A stretch of 64,000 bases of DNA from a virus: positions 30,662 through 94,661 of IMG/VR virus record IMGVR_UViG_3300046616_000358. One strand, 5' to 3'. The notes beneath the pieces were generated by a model that saw only the letters and a list, made by a program, of their open reading frames with translations, did not search any database and had not been told where the DNA came from. The position numbers were made by a program, and so were the translations under genes. Each line of letters opens with the position of its first letter. The first letter of the stretch is position 1. Below are positions 48,594-56,846 of the stretch, piece after piece.

Positions 48594-49180
48594 GCAATTC
48601 TCCCGCCCGGGTGGGCGTACAGGGCGGTCTTGATGCAGACGATCAGGGCCAGGCGTTCGGTGGTGCTGTTGTTGTGGACCGCGTGCGGCACGCTGTTGTC
48701 GAACCACCAGCAGTCGCCATCCTCGGCGGCAATGGCGCCGTCGGGGAAGCCGAACAGGGCGCCGGGCGGGTTGGCGATCGCGATGTAGAACTTCTCGTAG
48801 TAGTCGGCGTGCCAGCCGGTGTCGACATGGGGCGCGATCACGCCGCCCGGCGGCAGCTTGGTGATCAGGATCCCGCCCAGCCGTTCGCCTTCCACCCGCC
48901 GCATCAGGTCGAACACCAGCGCGTGCAGTTCCGGCAGCTGCTGCCAGGCCGGGTACCACACGGCGTCGTGTTCGTCGTTGAAGGCGGGGCCGAGATTGTG
49001 CGGGGCGTTGTAGCGCACCCAGATATCGGTCATGGCCCGGTGCGGCGAGCCGGCGTAGGCGCGCGCGCCGTGGGCGCCGAACAGGTCGGGCTGGCGGGCC
49101 AGCGCGGCGCGCAGCGGCGCTACCGCCAGGCCGGTGCAGACGGGCTGGAAGTGGGGCACGGCGGCGGCGGGCTGGGGCAT
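48590..49180 (-). CDS. Aspartyl/asparaginyl beta-hydroxylase-like dioxygenase
   Basis: This 196-residue protein shows the Fe(II)/2-oxoglutarate dioxygenase signature of the aspartyl beta-hydroxylase family: HVD at 118-120, WWFDNSVPHAVHN with His166 as third iron ligand, and Arg176 in TTERLAL for 2-oxoglutarate. The family hydroxylates Asp, Asn or other residues. It is the first gene of the minus-strand unit leading to the giant gene, starting next to a divergent promoter region. Its substrate could be a virion protein; this is inferred from context. Confidence 0.8.
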   Translation of the reverse strand: MPQPAAAVPHFQPVCTGLAVAPLRAALARQPDLFGAHGARAYAGSPHRAMTDIWVRYNAPHNLGPAFNDEHDAVWYPAWQQLPELHALVFDLMRRVEGERLGGILITKLPPGGVIAPHVDTGWHADYYEKFYIAIANPPGALFGFPDGAIAAEDGDCWWFDNSVPHAVHNNSTTERLALIVCIKTALYAHPGGRIA

Positions 49181-49250
49181 GGCGGCGCTTTCATTGCTGA
49201 GTGCATGAAATTGTAGGGCGTGCTACCACTTCTACACAGCAAAAGATTGC

Positions 49251-49300
49251 TTGACCCCATGGTTCACGTACGTGAGAATGGGCAATTCTCTTGTTACGGG
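49251..49300 (+). promoter_or_regulatory. Promoter and operator of the plus-strand XRE island
   Basis: TTGACC (49251-49256) and GAGAAT (49274-49279) are 17 bp apart. The perfect palindrome TCACGTACGTGA (49264-49275) covers the spacer and -10 edge. A second inverted repeat, GAGAAT / ATTCTC (49274-49279, 49285-49290), follows. The first gene starts at 49309 after ACGGGG. The palindrome matches the operator at 3044-3055. Confidence 0.6.
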
Positions 49301-49308
49301 GTATTCCA

Positions 49309-49740
49309 ATGGGCCACAGGCTGCACTTCGCCGACGACAACCTGACCATCATCACCAAACTGGCCGAGGGCAATCTCGGTGCGGTGTCGGTGCTGCTGCG
49401 CAGCTTGCAGGAGGGGGCCGCGATCGACCCCGACAACGCCTTCGGCGGCGGCGGCGCCGCGTTCGCGCTCGATACCGACGATATCTACGGCGGCCGCATC
49501 TGGCAGCTGTACAAGGATGTGTGCGGGCAGGATCTGGTGCGGATGCTGGGCGTGCTGCGCGCGGTGCAGCTGGGGCTGTTGCCGCGCGCGCGCCTGCAGG
49601 CGGCGATCGACGGCCAGCGTAAGGTGGCGCCGGCACAACACCCGCTGACGGCGGGCGAGCTCGATGCGCTGCTGGTGCAGGTGCGCGACCGCTTGCCGCG
49701 GTTCGGGGTACAACCATCTCATCAGGCGAGGACATCATGA
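49309..49740 (+). CDS. Conserved phage hypothetical protein
   Basis: The ATG at 49309 gives 143 residues. The N-terminal half has a pattern I recall from phage proteins: GNLGAVSVLLRSLQEG, DPDNAFGG, YGGRIWQLYKDVCGQD. The C-terminal half is helical. Function is unknown. It is the first gene of the island, directly behind the promoter. Confidence 0.65.
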   Translation: MGHRLHFADDNLTIITKLAEGNLGAVSVLLRSLQEGAAIDPDNAFGGGGAAFALDTDDIYGGRIWQLYKDVCGQDLVRMLGVLRAVQLGLLPRARLQAAIDGQRKVAPAQHPLTAGELDALLVQVRDRLPRFGVQPSHQARTS

Positions 49741-50036
49741 ATCACGCAGCACAGGGCACGGACGCCGCAGCAGTGCTGGAACAGCAGCGCGAACTCAACC
49801 GGGCGGCGCTCAAGGCCTTGAGCCTGGCGCTGGGCAATACGATGGCCGAGGCGGTGGTCCACTCGCCGCTCAGTCCACGCGGCGTGATGTATTGCGCGGC
49901 CATCGCGCTGCGCGCGTTCACCACCGGGGCGCGCGCGGTCGAAGGCTGGACTGTGGAACAGGCCGAAGCCTACCTGGCCGAGGCGCTGGCCGATGCCAGG
50001 GCCGATCTGGCCAAATCGGACGCGCCCGCCGCATGA
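49737..50036 (+). CDS. Helical phage hypothetical protein
   Basis: This 99-residue helical protein overlaps both neighbours by 4 bp. The central segment (HSPLSPRGVMYCAAIALRAF) separates two helical halves. No family is recognised. Confidence 0.55.
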   Translation: MNHAAQGTDAAAVLEQQRELNRAALKALSLALGNTMAEAVVHSPLSPRGVMYCAAIALRAFTTGARAVEGWTVEQAEAYLAEALADARADLAKSDAPAA

Positions 50037-50554
50037 ACGGGGTCGAAACACTGCCGCTGGGGGCGCTGCTGGCGGCAATCCGCGCCGAATGCCTGGGGTC
50101 GTGGCCGGGGGCCACCGGCGAACGGCGCGCCGATGGGGTGCGGGCGCTGCTGGACAGGGTGCTGCCGGAATACGCCAGCGCGCTGGGGCTGACCCAGCAA
50201 GCGGTGCTGCAGGCGATCGAGCAGCGGCGCGATTATTCGGCCGTCAATTACTACCAGGAGGGGAATTTCCCGCCGCTGGACGGGGTGCTGCTGTTTGGCA
50301 CCGTGGCCAAGTTCAAGCACATGTTCCCGTCCGGGCGCTACCGCTGCCCGGCCTGCGACGGGGTGTCGTCCGATCCGTATGCCTGCAATGCCGGCACGGT
50401 GCGCGATGGCGAGGCGTGCGACTGGAAGGCCTACGGCTTGTTCCGCACGCTGGGCAAGGGCTTGCGGGTGATCATTACCGACAACTTCCTGACTTGTCCG
50501 GTGGTGCAGGACATCTTCATGCCGGTCGAGCGGGCTGGCGGGGGTGCGGCATGA
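50033..50554 (+). CDS. Zinc-ribbon phage hypothetical protein
   Basis: This 173-residue protein has a helical N-terminal half and a zinc-ribbon C-terminal half (RYRCPACDG, CNAG, CDWKAYGLF). The ATG overlaps the previous stop. It ends shortly before a small membrane protein gene. Function is unknown. Confidence 0.6.
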   Translation: MNGVETLPLGALLAAIRAECLGSWPGATGERRADGVRALLDRVLPEYASALGLTQQAVLQAIEQRRDYSAVNYYQEGNFPPLDGVLLFGTVAKFKHMFPSGRYRCPACDGVSSDPYACNAGTVRDGEACDWKAYGLFRTLGKGLRVIITDNFLTCPVVQDIFMPVERAGGGAA

Positions 50555-50694
50555 GCGGCGCTGCTGCCAAGGCGCTGGCCTCGCTGGCCGCCAGCGCCGG
50601 CTGCGCCGCGATCGCGTGGGCCGCGCCGCCAGTGGCGATGCTGGTGGTAATCGCGCTGCCGGTGTCCCTGTATGTGATCTGGCGCAACGCATGA
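50551..50694 (+). CDS. 47-residue membrane protein
   Basis: This short gene is coupled by a 4-bp overlap. Residues 18-43 (CAAIAWAAPPVAMLVVIALP) are strongly hydrophobic, a single membrane helix or hairpin. No family is recognised. Confidence 0.5.
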   Translation: MSGAAAKALASLAASAGCAAIAWAAPPVAMLVVIALPVSLYVIWRNA

Positions 50695-50707
50695 TGGGCG
50701 CGGGAAC

Positions 50708-51229
50708 ATGAACGATTGGCAACGGCAGTTCGCGCTCGGCGCGCAGATCAAGGAATTTCGGATCGAGCGCGGGCTGACCCAGCAACAATTGGCCACTGCG
50801 GTCGGACTCGAGCGCACCAGCATCACCAACATCGAAGGCGGCAACCAACGGGTGGCGGTCGACATGCTGTATGCGATCGGGGCCGCGCTCGGGTACCAGG
50901 TCACGGTGGGGTTCGAAGCGCTGGCCGGGTGGCAGCCCGGCACGCGCGGCCAGCGGCAGCCGGATGCGGATGATGTCGAGCGCGTGGCGCCGTGGCCCGA
51001 CTTCGCCGGCCAGCCGATCCATGTCGGCGCTGTGCTGCGCCATCCGTCGGGCGAACAGGGCACCGTGGTGTTCCTGGCCGCGGCACTCGATCCCGGCGAC
51101 CAGTGGCGCATCGATTACGGCGCGGCCGGGGTGTCGCGGCTGTGCCTGCAAATCGGCGACAAGGGGCGGGCGGTGGTGGTGGCCGGGCCAGTGAATGTGA
51201 ATCAATCTGAGAAAGCGGAAACCCCATGA
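50708..51229 (+). CDS. XRE-family (Cro/C1-type) regulator
   Basis: This 173-residue protein has an N-terminal HTH_XRE domain (residues 10-65: GAQIKEFRIERGLTQQQLAT, LERTSITNIEGGNQRV). A C-terminal domain of about 80 residues (beta-rich, VGAVLRHPSGEQGTVVF) looks like a small SH3-like barrel, not a LexA-type peptidase. It is probably the regulator of its own island, whose promoter holds the TCACGTACGTGA palindrome. The identical arms at 3044-3055 suggest it may also control the left operon; this is an inference. Confidence 0.85.
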   Translation: MNDWQRQFALGAQIKEFRIERGLTQQQLATAVGLERTSITNIEGGNQRVAVDMLYAIGAALGYQVTVGFEALAGWQPGTRGQRQPDADDVERVAPWPDFAGQPIHVGAVLRHPSGEQGTVVFLAAALDPGDQWRIDYGAAGVSRLCLQIGDKGRAVVVAGPVNVNQSEKAETP

Positions 51230-51456
51230 TTAAAGCGCGCGCCGGCAACGTCGTCATTCTCGGGCTCGAAGCCCGCAACGTCGAGTTGCTGAAGGAGGGC
51301 AAGCCGATGTACATCAAGCTGGCCGAACTGGGCCTGCCGGATATCGGCATTGTCATCATGTACGGCGATACCCCGGACCAGATCGTGGCGCGGATCGAGT
51401 CCACCACCGGCTTGAAGGTGCCGGAAATTGATCCGGTCAACGAGCTGCCGGTATGA
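51226..51456 (+). CDS. Small conserved phage protein
   Basis: This 76-residue alpha/beta protein (NVVILGLEARNVELLKEGKP; IGIVIMYGDTPDQIVARIE) belongs to a type of short phage protein that I have seen often annotated hypothetical. It overlaps both neighbours by 4 bp. Confidence 0.6.
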   Translation: MIKARAGNVVILGLEARNVELLKEGKPMYIKLAELGLPDIGIVIMYGDTPDQIVARIESTTGLKVPEIDPVNELPV

Positions 51457-51725
51457 GTACCGCGCTGGCCGCCCTGCGCCCGGCCTTGCTGATGCGGCTG
51501 CAGTTCATCGAATCCCTGCTCGCCCACTACGGCCACCTCAACCGCAGCGTGCTGATGGATTTCTTTGCGCTGTCGGCACCGCAGGCCACGCGCGATTTCC
51601 GCGTGTACCTGGAACTGGCGCCGGGCAATGCGGTGTACGATCCGGCGGCGCGGGTGTATCTGCGCGGGGGCGGGTTTGCGCGCCTGTGGCCGGTCGGCGA
51701 TCAATCTGAACAAGGAACACCATGA
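51453..51725 (+). CDS. Winged-helix protein related to WYL-regulator N-termini
   Basis: This 90-residue protein resembles the DNA-binding half of WYL-type regulators: RLQFIESLLAHYGHLNRSVL, MDFFALSAPQATRDFRVYLEL, and NAVYDPAARVYLR. The ligand-binding WYL half is missing. It may be a small DNA-binding partner of the XRE regulator. Confidence 0.65.
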   Translation: MSTALAALRPALLMRLQFIESLLAHYGHLNRSVLMDFFALSAPQATRDFRVYLELAPGNAVYDPAARVYLRGGGFARLWPVGDQSEQGTP

Positions 51726-51958
51726 GTCACGGACCCATTGAAGAACAGCACCACCAGATGATGAACGCGGTCGCCGCAGTCTTGCGCGATGCGTTCAAGG
51801 GCTACGGCTTCTGCCTGCTGGTGTACGACCAGGACAGCAGCGACGGGCGCATGAACTACGTCTGCAATTCACGGCGCGAAGACATGATCGTCGCCATGAA
51901 GGAATTCATCGCCCACCACGAAGGGCGGGTACCAGCGGCACCGACGGCGCGCCAGTAA
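51722..51958 (+). CDS. Small phage hypothetical protein, last gene of the island
   Basis: This 78-residue protein has GYGFCLLVYDQDSSDGRMNY and REDMIVAMKEFIAHHEG, a pattern of short phage proteins of unknown function. It ends the island 99 bp before a strong terminator. Confidence 0.6.
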   Translation: MSHGPIEEQHHQMMNAVAAVLRDAFKGYGFCLLVYDQDSSDGRMNYVCNSRREDMIVAMKEFIAHHEGRVPAAPTARQ

Positions 51959-52056
51959 GCGCTGCGCGTGGCGACTTGACCGCCGGCACGGCTTGGCGGA
52001 TACTGGCTGGGCTCACTTTCAGGTGCGGCACCCCTAGTCTTAGTAGTAACTGCATT

Positions 52057-52094
52057 GGCCCGGCACAATACCCTTGTGCCGGGCCTTTTTTTTT
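52057..52094 (+). terminator. Strong terminator ending the plus-strand island
   Basis: The arms GGCCCGGCACAA (52057-52068) and its exact complement (52074-52085) form a 12-bp stem with a 5-base loop, followed by nine T residues. It closes the unit 49309-51958. The minus strand lacks a T-run after the hairpin. Confidence 0.95.
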
Positions 52095-52096
52095 GG

Positions 52097-52435
52097 CTAC
52101 AGCTGCAGCGCGCGGATCGCCGCCTGCACGTCGCCCGTCGCCAGGCTCAGGCGCTCGTTGAGGTCGTCGAGCTGGCACGCCAGCAGCACCTTGGCGGCCA
52201 CGCCGTTGGCGCCGGCCTTCGCTTGCTCGCCCGGTTCCAGTTGGCCCGTCACCGGCTCGAGCCGGCGCAGCAGCATGGCCACGGTTTCGACGTGGAAGTC
52301 GAGCGCGTTGCGCAGGTGCTCGAGCGCGGCGTCGACCTGCAGCGGGACGGTGGCGTCGATGCCGGGCGCCATGGCGCTCTGGGCGGCGAGGTAGGCGCGG
52401 GTGGTCGGTGGGTGTTGGCGGTCAGGCAGGTGCAT
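52097..52435 (-). CDS. Small late helical protein
   Basis: This 112-residue helical protein (LEHLRNALDFHVETVAMLLR; AAKVLLACQLDDLNERLSLA) lies in the late transcription direction between a structural-like gene and the terminator. It could be a small virion or assembly protein. No family is recognised. Confidence 0.6.
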   Translation of the reverse strand: MHLPDRQHPPTTRAYLAAQSAMAPGIDATVPLQVDAALEHLRNALDFHVETVAMLLRRLEPVTGQLEPGEQAKAGANGVAAKVLLACQLDDLNERLSLATGDVQAAIRALQL

Positions 52436-52501
52436 GGTGGTTCTCCGGTGAAGGTCGTGGGGGCCGGCGCCTTCACAGGCTTGCGGGAAACTGTTGGCGG
52501 G

Positions 52502-53086
52502 TCAGGCGGCCACCGGCAGCAGCAGCAGCGCCCAGAAACCCAGGCTGTAGCTGCCGCTGCCGTCATTGCCGGCGTGCAGGGTCAGCGCGTAGTCGCCGGC
52601 CTCCAATCTGAACGTGTCGCTGGCCAGGTAGGAATCGGCGTAGCCGCCGCGCATGCTGTTGCTTTGGGATAGCAGCACCACGCCGGTGCCGTTGTGGACT
52701 TCGATGCGGGTGTTGCCGCTGGCGGTGCCCACCGCCTGCCAGTGGGCCAGCGCCTGGAAGCTGGCGGCGCGGTCGAGGGAGAGGTTGATGTTGGTCAGGG
52801 CGTCCGACAGCGAGCCGGGGCCGAACGGGCCGCCGCCAAAGCCGTGCGCGTAGCGGGCCAGCAGGCGCGGGGCGGTGCCGGGGGCGCTGGCGTTGTCGGC
52901 GCGTACCGCAGCCAGCGCCTGGCGGGTGGTGATGAAGGCTTCGCTGCCGGAACCGGCCAGGTTGTTGCGCACGTTGTGGGTCGAGACCAGCGCGCGCAGC
53001 ACGTCGCGCACGCCGGGGTCGGCGATGGCGTCGAGGGCAGCCAGCGGGATGCCGGGGATGATCTTGCCGGTTTGGTCTAGGGCCAT
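52502..53086 (-). CDS. Probable virion protein with C-terminal beta-sandwich
   Basis: The ATG at 53086 overlaps the methyltransferase stop (TGATG) and gives 194 residues. The N-terminal half is helical; the C-terminal half is beta-rich, ending FRLEAGDYALTLHAGND and FWALLLLP. A closely similar strand pattern occurs in the structural protein at 54747-56807 (ALDAGTHDFTLRFGND). This suggests a shared jelly-roll module used in virion parts. Confidence 0.6.
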   Translation of the reverse strand: MALDQTGKIIPGIPLAALDAIADPGVRDVLRALVSTHNVRNNLAGSGSEAFITTRQALAAVRADNASAPGTAPRLLARYAHGFGGGPFGPGSLSDALTNINLSLDRAASFQALAHWQAVGTASGNTRIEVHNGTGVVLLSQSNSMRGGYADSYLASDTFRLEAGDYALTLHAGNDGSGSYSLGFWALLLLPVAA

Positions 53087-54672
53087 CAACTTGCCTCGGT
53101 CAGGTGCGGCGGCGCCGCGAACAGGTCGAGCTGGGGCGCGGCCACCTTGGCCGCTTCGGCGCGCGCCGTGGCCTTGGCCTGCTCGCTGGCGATGCGGGCC
53201 TCGGCAATCGCCAGGTAGTCGGGCGACAGTTCGGCGCCGATGAAGCGAAAGCCTTCGCGCATGGCGGCCTTGCCGGTGCTGCCCGAACCCATGAAGGGGT
53301 CCAGCACCACGCCGCCCGGGGGCGTCACCAGCCGCACCAGGTAGGCCATCAGGTCGGTAGGCTTGACGGTGGGGTGGGTGTTGGCGCGTTCGGTGTTGGT
53401 CCGTTCGCCTTCGGTTCGCCCTTCGCGCGCGTCAACCGACGTTTTCAGGCCGTACTGTTGCGATACGCCTACGACCGGCATATTCTCGCAGCCCTCGTTA
53501 CGGTCGCTTTTGCTGGCCTTGGCGCAGTAGAAGAAGCGGGCGGCGCTGCCGCTGTCGTCATAGAACTGGCCCGGCACGCGGCCCGCGAACTTGCCATAGA
53601 TCGCGTCAGTCACGCTGCTTGGCTCGGTGCCGCGTACCGGGGCGCTGGCGCCCGCATTGGCCGGGAACAGGGCCACCACTTCGGCGCTGCCGTCGTGGAT
53701 CAGGTTCGCGGGCCAGCGGCCGGCCAGGTCAGGCGTTACAACGCGGCGCTCTGGCTCATGGGCGATGATGTTGCCGCCATTGCCCCCGTTGATGTGCGAG
53801 CGCAGGTGCGGGTTCAGCGCTAAATTTCCATCGCCCACGGTGACGTGCGCCACCCGACAGCCGTCAATATTGAGCGCCCCGGTGCCGTGGGCCAGCACGT
53901 TGGCGGCCACGGTGCCAATTAAAGGCTTGCGGGCCACGCAGATCGGTTCATGGGCGGGTTTCAGGGCAGTGCCCCAGCCGTCCCACTGGCGGGCGGCGTC
54001 GGTGGCGGGGACGGTGACAGTAGGCACGTACTCGCGCCCGTTGTCCTTAATCCACGAGCCGGTTTCGTTCTGGTCGGCACCGGGGATCATGCGTTTAACG
54101 GCTTTCCCCTCGCTCAGCACCTCGCGCTCAGCCCCCGCGGCCTTGTCGATCGCCTTACTCACGTTCATGCTTTTTGGGAAACCCGAGCCATAGGTCCAGG
54201 CCGCTTCGCTGCCCAACCCGAGCTGGTCGTTCAGCAGTTCGGCCAGCGCGCCGCGCTGCTCGTCGTTCAGGCTGTCCCATAGGGCACCGTACTTGGTCTC
54301 TGGCCCGCACAGATTCAGCATGCGGTCGCGCACCTCGAACCCAGCATCCTCGATCGCGCACGCCATGCGGTGGTAGGTGCGGCTGCCGCTAAAGGCCAGC
54401 AGGTGGCCGCCGGGTTTCAGCACGCGCAGGGCTTCCGCCCACAGTTCGACGGTGAAGGCGATGTTGCCGCCATCCCAGGTCATGCCCATGAAGCCGGCGC
54501 TGATGCGCGCCCGCCCGTGGGGCGTGTCGAGGCTGACCGAGGCTTCCCCGGTCCCACCCTTCTTGCCGGCGGTCAGGTGGTACGGCGGGTCGGTGACGAT
54601 GCTGTCAACGCTGTTGTCGGGCATGGCGCGCATCACGTCGATGCAGTCGCCCAGGTGGAGGGTGTAGGTCAT
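53086..54672 (-). CDS. Beta-class DNA methyltransferase
   Basis: This 528-residue protein has motif IV DPPY at 28-31 and motif I DPFMGSGSTG at 458-467, the order of beta-class amino-methyltransferases (N6-adenine or N4-cytosine). LKPGGHLLAFSG follows motif IV. The long middle (about 150-430) is the target-recognition region; it includes THPTVKPTDLM before motif I. No restriction partner is near. It probably protects phage DNA; specificity cannot be read. It lies in the late block between structural genes. Confidence 0.9.
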   Translation of the reverse strand: MTYTLHLGDCIDVMRAMPDNSVDSIVTDPPYHLTAGKKGGTGEASVSLDTPHGRARISAGFMGMTWDGGNIAFTVELWAEALRVLKPGGHLLAFSGSRTYHRMACAIEDAGFEVRDRMLNLCGPETKYGALWDSLNDEQRGALAELLNDQLGLGSEAAWTYGSGFPKSMNVSKAIDKAAGAEREVLSEGKAVKRMIPGADQNETGSWIKDNGREYVPTVTVPATDAARQWDGWGTALKPAHEPICVARKPLIGTVAANVLAHGTGALNIDGCRVAHVTVGDGNLALNPHLRSHINGGNGGNIIAHEPERRVVTPDLAGRWPANLIHDGSAEVVALFPANAGASAPVRGTEPSSVTDAIYGKFAGRVPGQFYDDSGSAARFFYCAKASKSDRNEGCENMPVVGVSQQYGLKTSVDAREGRTEGERTNTERANTHPTVKPTDLMAYLVRLVTPPGGVVLDPFMGSGSTGKAAMREGFRFIGAELSPDYLAIAEARIASEQAKATARAEAAKVAAPQLDLFAAPPHLTEAS

Positions 54673-54746
54673 GCCCGCTCAATTCTCAGGTTTGTGAGTG
54701 TGCGCCGAGTGTAGCGCACTGTCTGCGCGGCAATCAAATCTCCGCG

Positions 54747-56807
54747 TTACAGGGCTTTCAGGTCGGTTGCGCTCTCGGCCACGCGCAGCTCGCGGAAGGT
54801 GCCGCTGCCGGATATCGCGATCTGCCAGCGGTCGGCCAGGAAGCCGCCCGGCAGGCGGAAGGTGGTGATGCCGTTCAGGGCGCTCTCGGTGTGGCGCAGG
54901 ATGCCGTCGGCATAAAAGTCGATCTGCCAGTCGCCGCCGCACACGGCCTGCGCCACGCTGTAGTTGCAGGGGCGGTTCAGCACAAAGGTGCGGCTGGTCC
55001 AGGCCGCGTTCAGGGCCGGTCCACCGGCCAGGCGCAGCAGGGTGGCGCCGTTGACCAGGAAGCACTGGTCGGCCACCGGCGACACGAAATTGCACTGGGC
55101 CACCAGGCTGGGCAGTTCGGTCATGGCGCCGCGCGCTTCGTCGAGGCCGATCATGAAGGGGGTGAAGCTGGCGTCTGCCGAATACACCAGCAGGCGGCCG
55201 TCCCAGACCGCGAAGCGCATGCTGGCCAGCCCGGCACCGTAGCGGGCGCGCCAGACGTCGCGCGTGAAGTAGTTGTCGGAAAACGCCATGGTCGGCAGGC
55301 CGCCGTCGTAGGCCACGATGCCGTCGTGGCTGGCGTAGACGATCTGGCCGCCCAGGTCGGCCAGCGCCCACTTGCTGGCCCCGGCCTGCTGGATGTTCAG
55401 CACCGAATGGGTCATGGCGTCGGGGGACACGCCGGCCACCACGTAGGGCTTGCCGCTGGTGGTGATCAGGCTGCTGGTGCCGACCACGATCGCGCCGACG
55501 ATCTGGTAGTCGCCGAAGGTCAAGACGTACTGCGGCGGCCAGCTCCACGGCTTGTAGGCGTCGGAGAAGTGCAGTTCGTTGGCTTTCCACGCCATCAGGA
55601 TGCCGTTCGGCAGCGCGGTCAGGCCGGTCAGGTTGGGGTCGGGCGGGTAGTAGTTGGTCGAGGCCAAGGCCTCGTTCAGCTGCTCGGCGGTGACGTCGTC
55701 GTGGAAGGTGAGGGTGGCGGCCGGCTCGCCCAGCACGTCGATCTTGCCGACGTAGAAGTATTCGGCAATGGTGCCGGAATCGGGGGTGCGGTAGATCCGC
55801 AGTTCCTTGATCGGCGCGTAGTCGATCACGGGCGGGGTCCACGCAATGCCGACGTCGATCGGCCCCAGCGGGAAGGTCAGCTGGGTCGGGTCGGACGGCG
55901 GGCCTTCCTCGCCGTAGGTGTTGACCATGGTCCAGACGTAGGCGCGGGTGACGTCGTCCGGGACGGCCGCGGCGGGCAGGGTTTCGCCTTCGACCTGGGC
56001 CGGAATCAGGGTGATGCTCCAGTTGCCCAGGAACCACCAGCCGATGCTGTAGTCGTTGCCAAAGCGCAGCGTGAAGTCGTGGGTGCCGGCATCTAAGGCG
56101 ATGCTGCCGGTGGCGAAGTGCGGCTCGCTCATGCCGGCCACGCCCGATTCGGTCTGGGCCAGGAACGGGCCGCCGGCGCCGTCGGCGGTCAGTTCGACCC
56201 GCACGTTGAAGTTGTCGCCGGCCGCATAGCTGACCGACTGCCAGTTGACCAGGGCCACCACGCTGCCGGCCACCGGCAGGGTGATGCTGGCGGTGGCGAT
56301 CACGCTGCCCATGCCGGCCCCGGCGTGGTATTCGAAGGCGCTGGTGTCAAAACCATGGACGAACACCGGCAGCACGCCGGCGTTGCTGCCCGTGTCGCCG
56401 CTGCCGCTGCTCGCTTCGGCCACGGTCGGGGCGCTGGGGGCGCGCGGCACGCCCACCCGGTAGCTGGTCGCTGGTTCACCGCCGCCGGGGCTCATGCCGG
56501 CGCGGCTGGCCACGCGGATGTCGTCCGGGGTGCTGTAGTACAGGCGGTTGAAGGTGTCGGCCGCCATCGGGCTGCGCACCGCGTTGACGTCCACCGGCCA
56601 GCTGTAGAACAAAGTGCCGTCGTCGGTGTACAGGCTGGCCGCGTTGTCGGTCAGCGCATGCTCGGGCAGGCTGCCGGCCGCGCTGCGCAGTTCGCCATAG
56701 GCGAAGTCGCAGTTGTGCGCCAGCGTGGCGGCGTTGGGCGGCAGCAGGGTGTCGGGGGTGCGCGGGATCAGGCCGGCGAAGCGGTCGAATTTTAATTGAT
56801 TTGCCAT
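54747..56807 (-). CDS. Large structural protein (tail/neck-type)
   Basis: The ATG at 56807 gives 686 residues (MANQLKFDRFAGLIPRTPDTLLP); an upstream ATG at 56846 adds 13 residues. The first part resembles phage virion proteins that begin with such a segment and have a NCDFAYGELRS motif. A jelly-roll-like insert lies around 170-270. The rest is repeated beta-strands (GDYQIVGAIVVGTSSLITTS; GQIVYASHDGIVAYDGG), fitting a beta-propeller. It is probably a tail or neck component. Confidence 0.7.
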   Translation of the reverse strand: MANQLKFDRFAGLIPRTPDTLLPPNAATLAHNCDFAYGELRSAAGSLPEHALTDNAASLYTDDGTLFYSWPVDVNAVRSPMAADTFNRLYYSTPDDIRVASRAGMSPGGGEPATSYRVGVPRAPSAPTVAEASSGSGDTGSNAGVLPVFVHGFDTSAFEYHAGAGMGSVIATASITLPVAGSVVALVNWQSVSYAAGDNFNVRVELTADGAGGPFLAQTESGVAGMSEPHFATGSIALDAGTHDFTLRFGNDYSIGWWFLGNWSITLIPAQVEGETLPAAAVPDDVTRAYVWTMVNTYGEEGPPSDPTQLTFPLGPIDVGIAWTPPVIDYAPIKELRIYRTPDSGTIAEYFYVGKIDVLGEPAATLTFHDDVTAEQLNEALASTNYYPPDPNLTGLTALPNGILMAWKANELHFSDAYKPWSWPPQYVLTFGDYQIVGAIVVGTSSLITTSGKPYVVAGVSPDAMTHSVLNIQQAGASKWALADLGGQIVYASHDGIVAYDGGLPTMAFSDNYFTRDVWRARYGAGLASMRFAVWDGRLLVYSADASFTPFMIGLDEARGAMTELPSLVAQCNFVSPVADQCFLVNGATLLRLAGGPALNAAWTSRTFVLNRPCNYSVAQAVCGGDWQIDFYADGILRHTESALNGITTFRLPGGFLADRWQIAISGSGTFRELRVAESATDLKAL

Positions 56808-56846
56808 GGGCAAGTCCGATGTGGGATAGTGGCGGGGTGGTGCCAT

